From Bidens hawaiensis (lineage: Eukaryota > Streptophyta > Magnoliopsida > Asterales > Asteraceae): a stretch of DNA of 64,000 nucleotides. This document shows, in pieces, positions 1-7,709 of the stretch. A program made the translations under genes and the position numbers. Below the pieces are notes generated by a model, which was not told the DNA's origin, did no database searches, and worked only from the letters and a program-made list of their open reading frames with translations. Where the stretch lies: the NCBI GenBank assembly GCA_021521415.1, contig JAIQDT010000028.1:1401001-1465000 (forward strand). The letters run 5' to 3'. The number at the start of each line of letters is the position of its first letter. Positions within the stretch are counted from its first letter, which is position 1.

Positions 1-1
1 G

Positions 2-2125
2 CTTAGCAATTATTCGATTGCCTACCGAGAAGAAGAGATCGTCGAAAAGCTTCTCGATGCTCTCCCACCGAAGTGGGAAATGTACACCGTCCTTATGAGG
101 GAAGACAGAGACTTTCCTAACTGTGATTTGGAAACTGCAGTAAACAAGCTCAGAACTTATGAGCTCAATATGGTTCGAAAAGAAACACCAACAGACCAGA
201 TACAAGACCCTGGTATGTATGGTGCAAAGATTAACTCAGGCTCAAGCTCGAGACCTGAATCTGCAGCTTTTTACTCAAAAGGGGAGTCAGGTCCCGACTC
301 TCCTCATGATGGAAACGTTTCTGTAAACACGAATGGTGATGTATGTTTCGTTGCTGGAGGATCTAGTACTTCAAAGCCTCAAGCATCCACAAGTAGTTTT
401 TCTGTAAATGCATCAAGCAATAATTATACCAAGATGCCTATGAGTGTAAAATCTGCTGAAGAGCAGTTTGCAGTCTATGCTTCATTTATTGCTTCCTACG
501 AAAACTACATCCAGGGGAAGATTGTGGACCCTGCTGTTCTGGATGAGGATTATGACCAGATCGATGCTGATGATCTGGAGGAGATGGACTTGCAATGGCA
601 AATGGCCATGATAGTGAGGCGAGTCAAGCGTTTCATGAATAAAACGGGGAGAAAGTTCGTTGGTGGTCGGCCCGGGTTCGACAAGTCCAAGGTAAGGTGC
701 TACAATTGTCAACAGTACGGGCACTTTGCCAAGGAATGCAGAAATGAGAGGGTTGAACGTGGACAAGGTCGACCTACACAACACTCAGGAGTTAACAGAG
801 AGATAAATGCCATGTTGACCAGAGAGGCAGGAGAGTACAACTGGAATCAACGCCCAAGTGGTTCTGGTGAACAGGCTAACATGGCTGAGACTGAAGCTGA
901 AGAATGTGAGAAGGTTGAAGAAACAGAGAAAGCGAATGAAGAAGAAACCGCTTTCATGGCAAATGACAAGGATAATCGCTCCGAGGTAAGTCTTAAGACT
1001 GTTTGTACTAGTTGTGAGAATTTGTCTGAGCAACTCACAACGATAACTGATCAGTATGTCAAATTGGATGCTGAATTTAAAACGATTAAAGAAGATCACC
1101 ATTTTACTAAAGCCAGAGAAAACAGTTATAAAATTAAAATTAAGGCTTGTGAAAAAGACATTCAAAGTTTAAAAACCAAACTTGCTGAGAAAGTAGAAAT
1201 TATTGATCTTAGTTATGAAGTTTTGGAAGAAAAAACTAAAGTGATTGCTGATCGGGATAAACAGATTGCTGACCACCAGGTAAAGGTGGTGGAACTGAAC
1301 CGCAAACTTGAGCAGTTCAGGAATTCCTCGGCCATCCTTGATCACCTCGTGAGTGATCCAGGTACCTCTGCAAAGAGGGGAGGAATCGGATATAACGAAG
1401 TTCCACCACCCTTTAACCACAATTATACTTATAATCCAAGTGTTCAGAAATCTGTCGATTTCGAAGTTCCTCAGACAACTCCAATCAAGATTACAAAACC
1501 AAGTGTTACCTGTGGAGAAACAAGCTCGAATGTTTCTAGTCTGAATATTTCTGTATCAAGTCCAGTCTCATCAGATTCGGATATGTTGTCCGAATCTGGT
1601 CAGACAAAAGAGAAGGTAGGTTTACCCACCGATGGAGATAAAAATGAAGTAGCTAAAAAGAATACTCCACTCAATCCGTACGTCCCACCTTATGTGAGAC
1701 AAACGGATAGTAAAACTGCCTCTACATCCAAATCAACATTTGACAAGAAAGTGGAGAGACGATGTTGCTTTAGATGTAACAAATTAGGGCATTTAGTTGC
1801 AGACTGCCCTCTGAAGCCGAGATTCAGAGGTGTGACGCCTAACAAAACTGAGAATAAGCGTAATTTTGTAAATGCTAAAATTGGAAACTTTTCAAATGTC
1901 AAAAATGTACCTAATTCAAGTTTTCATAAATACAAACCTCAGTTTTTCAACCAAACCACAAGATATAACTCTTTCAATTCTCATAGGTTTGGAAGGCATT
2001 ACACTCAATCTGCAGGGAGATTCCCTAACAGGACGTACAGAAATTATCCTGATGCTAACTTGAGAAAGCCAGGATACGGGATGTATCGATCCAAGACCAA
2101 TTGGTCTTGGGTCCCAAGATTCTAA
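2..2125 (+). CDS. gag: Gag polyprotein of element A (N-terminus outside window)
   Basis: Structural Gag of a copia retrotransposon, expected to form cytoplasmic virus-like particles and bind the element's RNA. The frame is open from base 2; by comparison with copy B about 160 residues are missing. Visible in order are: the end of the UBN2-type Gag domain; a low-complexity Ser-rich linker; a first zinc knuckle at bases about 697-740 (CYNCQQYGHFAKEC); a Glu-rich segment; a coiled-coil-like Lys/Glu/Leu stretch at about bases 1000-1320; and a second knuckle near 1760-1800 (CCFRCNKLGHLVADC) with a basic tail. Two widely spaced knuckles and a coiled coil fit the large Gags of Sireviruses. It ends in SWVPRF and a TAA at 2123-2125. 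The pol frame (-1 relative to gag) overlaps its last 67 bases. Confidence 0.92.
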   Translation, partial: LSNYSIAYREEEIVEKLLDALPPKWEMYTVLMREDRDFPNCDLETAVNKLRTYELNMVRKETPTDQIQDPGMYGAKINSGSSSRPESAAFYSKGESGPDSPHDGNVSVNTNGDVCFVAGGSSTSKPQASTSSFSVNASSNNYTKMPMSVKSAEEQFAVYASFIASYENYIQGKIVDPAVLDEDYDQIDADDLEEMDLQWQMAMIVRRVKRFMNKTGRKFVGGRPGFDKSKVRCYNCQQYGHFAKECRNERVERGQGRPTQHSGVNREINAMLTREAGEYNWNQRPSGSGEQANMAETEAEECEKVEETEKANEEETAFMANDKDNRSEVSLKTVCTSCENLSEQLTTITDQYVKLDAEFKTIKEDHHFTKARENSYKIKIKACEKDIQSLKTKLAEKVEIIDLSYEVLEEKTKVIADRDKQIADHQVKVVELNRKLEQFRNSSAILDHLVSDPGTSAKRGGIGYNEVPPPFNHNYTYNPSVQKSVDFEVPQTTPIKITKPSVTCGETSSNVSSLNISVSSPVSSDSDMLSESGQTKEKVGLPTDGDKNEVAKKNTPLNPYVPPYVRQTDSKTASTSKSTFDKKVERRCCFRCNKLGHLVADCPLKPRFRGVTPNKTENKRNFVNAKIGNFSNVKNVPNSSFHKYKPQFFNQTTRYNSFNSHRFGRHYTQSAGRFPNRTYRNYPDANLRKPGYGMYRSKTNWSWVPRF

Positions 2126-5100
2126 CTCTTTGTTTTATGGTGCAGGAACAGTTGAACAGGGCTGCAAACAATCTTTGGATTGTAGATAGCGGCTGTTCCA
2201 GGCACATGACAGGCAACAAACACTTGTTGCAAGACTTAAAACCTGTTCAGGGAGCTAGAGTTAGTTTTGCTGGTGAAAGCGGTGGAAGGATTACCGGAAG
2301 AGGAACTGTGTCGAATGGGAGAATGACACTTGAAAATGTAAACTTTGTGGAGGAATTAAAGCACAATCTGCTGAGTGTGTCGCAGATCTGTGATAAAGAA
2401 TACACTGTCCATTTCACTAAGAATGATGCGATTGTATTGAAGCCTGGTTTTCATATACCAGAAGAATGGATAGTAATGAAAGCTCCACGTGAAACGAATA
2501 CATACGTGATGGATATGAGGTCTACTGAAATGGCCACCAGAGAATCATGCTTAATGACAAAGGCAAGCGAATCAGAATCAGAGTTATGGCACAGGAGAAT
2601 GGGACATATCCATCTTCGTAAGATGAACTTCATTGTCAAAAATGGGCTTGTGATGGGCGTTCCCTTAAAGAGTTTTAACTTTGAAGATAAATGCATAGCA
2701 TGCAAGAAGGGAAAACAACACAAGAAAAGCCATCTCACCAAGACGATCAACTCAATTGCTGGTACTCTAGAACTACTTCATATGGATCTCTTCGGTCCGG
2801 TGAATGTACAAAGTCTAGGCGGTACTTCTTACTGCTTGGTGATAACTGATGATTACTCGCGATACTCGTGGGTATATTTTCTGAAAACGAAAGACGAGAC
2901 GACTCAGATGGTAAAGAATCTCATTACAAAAGTCGAGAATGTCATGAGTAAATCAGTTAAATTCATCAGAAGCGACAATGGGACAGAGTTCAAGAACTTT
3001 GAGATGGAAATCTTTTGTCTACAGAAGGGTATTGAGCATCAATACAGCGCTCCGTATACGCCACAACAGAACGGAGTAGCTGAAAGGAAGAACCGAACGT
3101 TGATTGAAGGAGCCAGAACTATGCTGGCAGACTCAAAGCTTCCTGTGATGTTCTGGGCTGAAGCAGTGGCTACAGCCTGCTATGTTCTGAATCGGGTGTT
3201 AACAGTTAAGAGACTTGGAAAAACTTGTTACGAGCTTATGCACGGTAGGAAGCCTAACTTGTGCGGTCTTGAACCATTTGGTTCTCCTTGTTCGATTTTG
3301 AAGACTAACTCGAAATTTGGTGAAGTAGCCGATGAGGGAATCCTAGTCGGTTATGTTGTTGGGACTCCCAACAGACGGGTCTTCAATACGACAACTTGCA
3401 AGGTGGAGGTGGTTTGTAACACCGACATTACTAGTTATCAACCGCCAAAACCTAGCAATGGACCTGCTGAGCTTTTTGACTATGTTAAACTGTTTAAGTC
3501 GTTTAACGTACCTAATTTGGAAATTGCTGAAGAAGACGAAAGAGTTGTGACGAAGATGATATTTGATGAGGAAGAGGAGCTAGTGCAACATCAGATGACA
3601 GAAAAATCTCAGCCTTCCACATCAAACCCTATCGATACCCCTGCGGCCTCAACTGAAGATGAGTTTATTAATCCTTTTCACTCTCAGCCTGAAACTACCA
3701 TAGATGAGATCTCTTCAAACTTGGAAGAAAATTTACATGTCGGTGCTGTTCCGACCACGAGAATTCACAAAGATCACCCTTTGGAGAATGTTATAGGTGA
3801 CGTGTCCTCGGGTGTACAAACCAGAAGTAGCCTGAATGAGCACACCTGTGTTTATTCAAGCATTAAAGATACAGGTATTATGAATGAATGTTTGTACTCT
3901 TGCTTCATAAGCCAAATTGAACCGAAGAATTATCAAATGGCTTTGAAGGACAGCTCGTGGGTCGAAGCTATGCAAGAAGAGTTGGCTCAGTTCGAGAAAA
4001 TGGAAGTTTGGTCTTTGGTTGAAAAACCAAAGAATGTGCATGCTATAGGCACGAAATGGGTGTTCAAGTGCAAGAGAGATGATAAGGGAATTATTGTGAG
4101 AAATAAGGCGAGGCTGGTTGTTAAAGGTTTTAATCAGCAAGAGGGTATTGACTACAATGAGGTTTTCGCTCCTGTTGCCCGGTTAGAAGCGATTCGATTG
4201 TTTTTGGCGTTTGCTGCTTTCAAAAAGATGAAGGTGTTTCAGTTGGATGTAAAGAGTGCGTTTCTTAACGGGAAAGTTGACGAGGTTGTGTATGTTGAGC
4301 AACCACCGGGTTTTCCTGACCCAGACTTTCCTGATCATGTATACAGGTTGAGCAAGGCGTTATATGGTTTACATCAGGCACCTCGTGCCTGGTATTCAAC
4401 GTTATCTGACTACTTGCTGGAAAATGGTTTTGAAAGGGGTTTGATCGACAGTACGCTGTTTGTGAAGAGAGAAGGATGTGACTTCTTACTGGTTCAAGTC
4501 TACGTGGATGACATCATTTTTGCTGCATCAAGAGTATCCATGTGTCAAGATTTTGAGGCTGTCATGAAGAAACGATTCGAGATGAGTGCTATGGGTGAAC
4601 TAACTTTCTTTCTAGTATTGCAGGTTGATCAGAAGAAAGATGGGGTGTTCATTCATCAAACAAAGTATGTTCATGATGTGCTGAAAAGATTCAAGATGGA
4701 GGACAGTTCTCCATATGACACTCCAATCTGCGTCAATCACAAATTGGGAGCTGAATCAGATGGTGACGCAGATGTGGACCCTACTCTGTATCGGGCTATA
4801 ATAGGTTCTTTAATGTATTTAACTGCTTCTAGGCCTGATATAATGTTTTCTGTTTGTCTTTGTGCTCGCTTTCAGGCAAACCCAAAGGAATCTCACATGA
4901 AAGGTGTGAAGAGGATTTTGCGGTATCTCAAGGGCAAGCCGAAACTAGGATTGTGGTACCCAAAGGGAGGAGACGTTGAACTGGTGGCATATACTGATTC
5001 TGATTATGGAGGTTGTAATCAGAGTCGGAAGTCAACAACAGGAGGCTGTCAGTTTCTTGGAGGAAGATTAGTTTCCTGGCAGTGCAAGAAACAGACATCA

Positions 5101-5448
5101 GTTGCAATTTCAACTTGCGAAGCTGAATACATGGCAGCATCCAACTGCTGCTCTCAGGTTTTATGGATTCAGCAACAATTGCGCGACTATGGTCTGAATT
5201 TCTTACTCACTCCTATTTTAATTGATAACACTGCCGCCATCTCAGTAATTAACAATCCCGTGAAGCACAGTAAAACTAAGCATATTGACATTCGTCATCA
5301 CTTCATACGGGATTGTGCTGAGAAGAAACTGATCAAGATCGAAAAAGTTGATACACTTGAAAATTTTGCTGACTTGTTTACAAAAGCGTTTGATAAATCC
5401 AGATTTCAAAACCTAATTGAGCTAAATGGGATGATCAATCCTGAGTAA
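2059..5448 (+). CDS. pol: Pol polyprotein of element A (protease-integrase-RT-RNase H)
   Basis: The frame is open from just after a TAA at 2056-2058; the first ATG comes later (2137), so translation probably needs a -1 shift from gag or a spliced mRNA. Numbering codons from 2101: aspartic protease motif VDSGCSRHMTG near residue 28; HHCC zinc-binding pre-integrase near 165-205; integrase core with Asp229 (MDLFGP), Asp292 (SDNGTEF) and Glu328 (GVAERKN), giving D-D-35-E; reverse transcriptase with YVDD near residue 801; RNase H beginning at AYTDSDYGG and including STCEAEYMAAS. Length and domain order are normal for copia. No internal stop is seen, so the enzyme set may be functional. A T-rich tract ending in GGTGCAG at 2137-2145 could be a 3' splice site for a separate pol message. 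Confidence 0.93.
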   Translation, partial: LEKARIRDVSIQDQLVLGPKILTLCFMVQEQLNRAANNLWIVDSGCSRHMTGNKHLLQDLKPVQGARVSFAGESGGRITGRGTVSNGRMTLENVNFVEELKHNLLSVSQICDKEYTVHFTKNDAIVLKPGFHIPEEWIVMKAPRETNTYVMDMRSTEMATRESCLMTKASESESELWHRRMGHIHLRKMNFIVKNGLVMGVPLKSFNFEDKCIACKKGKQHKKSHLTKTINSIAGTLELLHMDLFGPVNVQSLGGTSYCLVITDDYSRYSWVYFLKTKDETTQMVKNLITKVENVMSKSVKFIRSDNGTEFKNFEMEIFCLQKGIEHQYSAPYTPQQNGVAERKNRTLIEGARTMLADSKLPVMFWAEAVATACYVLNRVLTVKRLGKTCYELMHGRKPNLCGLEPFGSPCSILKTNSKFGEVADEGILVGYVVGTPNRRVFNTTTCKVEVVCNTDITSYQPPKPSNGPAELFDYVKLFKSFNVPNLEIAEEDERVVTKMIFDEEEELVQHQMTEKSQPSTSNPIDTPAASTEDEFINPFHSQPETTIDEISSNLEENLHVGAVPTTRIHKDHPLENVIGDVSSGVQTRSSLNEHTCVYSSIKDTGIMNECLYSCFISQIEPKNYQMALKDSSWVEAMQEELAQFEKMEVWSLVEKPKNVHAIGTKWVFKCKRDDKGIIVRNKARLVVKGFNQQEGIDYNEVFAPVARLEAIRLFLAFAAFKKMKVFQLDVKSAFLNGKVDEVVYVEQPPGFPDPDFPDHVYRLSKALYGLHQAPRAWYSTLSDYLLENGFERGLIDSTLFVKREGCDFLLVQVYVDDIIFAASRVSMCQDFEAVMKKRFEMSAMGELTFFLVLQVDQKKDGVFIHQTKYVHDVLKRFKMEDSSPYDTPICVNHKLGAESDGDADVDPTLYRAIIGSLMYLTASRPDIMFSVCLCARFQANPKESHMKGVKRILRYLKGKPKLGLWYPKGGDVELVAYTDSDYGGCNQSRKSTTGGCQFLGGRLVSWQCKKQTSVAISTCEAEYMAASNCCSQVLWIQQQLRDYGLNFLLTPILIDNTAAISVINNPVKHSKTKHIDIRHHFIRDCAEKKLIKIEKVDTLENFADLFTKAFDKSRFQNLIELNGMINPE

Positions 5449-5465
5449 CCATGTCTTTGTTTTTG

Positions 5466-5505
<40 letters not shown>

Positions 5506-6221
5506 AGTCTTTATTGCTTAAAATTAGTCGGTTACCTCAGTTTGATGGACATCTCCTCGGATATGTTTTGGTCCTTGTTTTCGACTTAGGAAATGAGGAT
5601 AGCCATTAACCGGAAGACTGAAAGTAACTGGGGCAGTGTTGACATGTTTTTCTTTCAGTTGCTGAAAATTAGTCGGTCATTCTTAGTAAGAAGGACACAT
5701 ACTTGCATGTGGTCGGTCCAGCTGATCCAATGGATCTTCAGGATAGCCGTTTACCTGATGACTTTGACATGATTGGGGCAATTGAATTCAAAATTTTTTT
5801 TTAAGGGAAATGAAATTACTTTTCAAGTCTATTACTTCGTAAGAAGTTCTTTGCTGTGTTTAAAAGAAAATTGATCCAACCTTGGAAAATGATATATATA
5901 CTGACTATGTGTGCCTAACTAGTGAAGTTATTAAGCTTAAAAGGCTTTAGAACAGTCATTGTATGTCATGGTAATTTTAATGGTGCGTAAAAGTAGATGT
6001 GATACTAACTTAAATTTACTCGAATTTACGTGGAAACTCCTTAAGAGTTTTGTATGTCTTCATACATATCTTTTCGAAGGATAGGCAGAAAAGCGACTAC
6101 CCAGTCATACACGAGCCCGTGAGTGTTCTGATTCCCGTGAAGAAAGCATTTCAAGATACTGCAGTGATCCAGATTCGGGACTTGCAGTGATTTAGTACTC
6201 CGATGAAAATTCTTATGTTTG

Positions 6222-6265
<44 letters not shown>

Positions 6266-6848
6266 CATGTATAATTTTTGTGCTTATGAGAAATAGTGAC
6301 AATAAACACGAAAACCGAAACGTCTCAAGATTTCTCAAGTTTGGAGTAAGAAGAAAACGGGAAGCAGACAACGAGTATCTACAAGTTAATCAGACACTAT
6401 GGGTCGAAGTCAATTCGGGGTGACTTGGGTACAGCCAAATACGCTTTGAGAATAGATAGAAGGCATCATTACCTCTGAGTTGTTGCAAACTTAAATTTTT
6501 GAGCTTAACTGAACCTTAATCCGTATCACAGAAACAATGAAAACCATTTAAGTTATTACATGCTTACAACCTGTTTCTCTATGTCATAATACAGCCAAAC
6601 ACGGATCCAAGTGACAGTCACATAGTTAGTATGATTCCTGTTCGGATCTTTTCTAAAACGTAGTGGTCCATGACTAGACTGAAATTTGATCCCTTATTTC
6701 GTTAAAATTTTATAAGTATTTTCTGTTTTTGTAGTTATATTTTTATTGTTGGTTACTGGTTCTTGATCATTTTTGTTTAACTCTTTTTGGTAACTTATAA
6801 GGATATATTCAAGATTTTTCAAACTGAAAGGGCTGTTTTTGTAAATAT
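5449..6848 (+). other. Post-pol spacer of element A with two long A runs and an imperfect repeat
   Basis: There is no credible ORF. It begins 21 bp after the pol stop with a run of 34 A (5470-5503); a second run of 39 A lies at 6225-6263. Between them two similar segments can be read: both start near TTGCT(T/G)AAAATTAGTCGGT (about 5514 and 5661) and both run to GATAGCC(A/G)TT with a later GGGGCA. The same spacer occurs in copy B (about 40870-42222, reversed) with clear similarity, including its A runs. Conservation of non-coding sequence between two copies that differ elsewhere could mean a structural or packaging role. Simple common descent is the null explanation. Confidence 0.7.
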
Positions 6849-6921
6849 CGGGCGAAGTTGTTGAATCGGCGAAGTTGTACTTAACTTCGCTTAGGCGAAG
6901 TTAAGAATAACTTCGCCTGAA
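6849..6921 (+). repeat. GGCGAAGTT palindrome cluster 1 (upstream of third ORF promoter)
   Basis: Repeated inverted pairs of GGCGAAGTT and AACTTCGCC, with short TTAAGAATA-like loops, lie immediately before a TATA box. Each pair can form a hairpin with a 9-10 bp stem. The matching cluster in copy B is at about 40803-40866. Sireviruses are known to carry CG-rich palindromes in non-coding regions, and this is the version of this family. Confidence 0.85.
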
Positions 6922-6933
6922 CCAACTCTGCCC

Positions 6934-6940
6934 TATATAA
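6934..6940 (+). promoter_or_regulatory. Putative internal TATA box for the third ORF
   Basis: CCCTATATAATG lies 10-20 bp after the palindrome cluster, about 775 bp before the third ORF's ATG. Copy B has CCCTATATAAGG at the matching place (40781-40790, reversed). The LTR also has palindromes followed directly by a TATA box (10775-10781). Transcription would be expected to start near 6965. This is inferred from sequence only. Confidence 0.5.
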
Positions 6941-7074
6941 TGATTTTTTTTTCGGAACAGTTGCACATATTTCAAACACTCGGCGAACATATAACAAATT
7001 TTCAATTTTTCCGGCGATCTTATTTTTCAATTTCGATTTCGATCTTGTGTTCCTTTGTTTCTACTTTACTTGTG

Positions 7075-7707
7075 GTATGTGTTGTCGATTTCATCCTTTC
7101 ATTCTCGTTATAATTTTAACCGGTTCGAGACCTCGGGTCGTCGAACACTCGAAGAACCCGCGAAACCAAGGTTTTCGACCTCACGTTACGTGTTCATGGA
7201 CGACCTTTTCGTCCATACACCATTGAGATATGTTGCTCTTCATGTTTATATCGTCAAATCGGTCCGAAAACATCGGATTTCGACCTCTGAATCCGAACAG
7301 TCGCCGATTCTGTTTCAGGCGAAGTTATGGTTTTGGCGAAGTTAATCTCAACTTCGCCAGACGCTTAAGTTCGCCTAGGGCGAAGTTATCCACAACTTCG
7401 CCTGGGCGAAGTTAACCACAACTTCGCCGTGGCGAAGTTATCATCAACTTCGCCGTGGCGAAGTTATCATCAACTTCGCCCTGGCGAACTTAACTGTAAC
7501 TTCGCCGTGGCGAAGTTATCCTTATCTTCGCCTATATCCTTTTCTTTTAACTGTTTTTTTAGACGAATTTACTGATGATGCGAAGTTGTCCCCAACTTCG
7601 CCTCAACTTTAATTTCGCCTGTGTATCTTACATCACAACTTCGCACTTGCTACACTGCGAACTTGTGAGTTACATAAAACGTCTCTAACTTGATTTGTTT
7701 TGTGCAG
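7075..7707 (+). other. Predicted intron in the leader of the third ORF
   Basis: The donor CTTGTG|GTATGTGTTG at 7075 and the acceptor TTTGTTTTGTGCAG|AT ending at 7707 are both good plant splice sites. The acceptor ends 2 bp before the ORF's ATG at 7710. Both sites are kept in copy B (donor at 40656, acceptor at 40079, reversed), while the intron body between them has diverged in length and palindrome number. Short open frames inside (for example 7055-7345) are not conserved in copy B and are probably chance. Confidence 0.5.
7313..7650 (+). repeat. GGCGAAGTT palindrome array 2 (inside predicted leader intron)
   Basis: A dense quasi-tandem array of GGCGAAGTTA and TAACTTCGCC half-sites, each pair separated by 2-6 bp and joined by CGTGG or CTGG. 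Six or more hairpins can be drawn in succession between 7378 and 7530. The copy B equivalent is at about 40128-40432 with a different number of units, so the array changes length between copies. Confidence 0.88.
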
Positions 7708-7709
7708 AT

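Noticed and set aside
7055..7415. Overlapping open frames of 61 and 96 codons before the third ORF
   Set aside because: They lie in the predicted leader intron, are not kept in copy B, and are built partly of palindrome repeats.
7378..7530. Regular repeat array that could suggest CRISPR
   Set aside because: The units are palindromes with 2-6 bp joins and no unique spacers, inside a plant retrotransposon.
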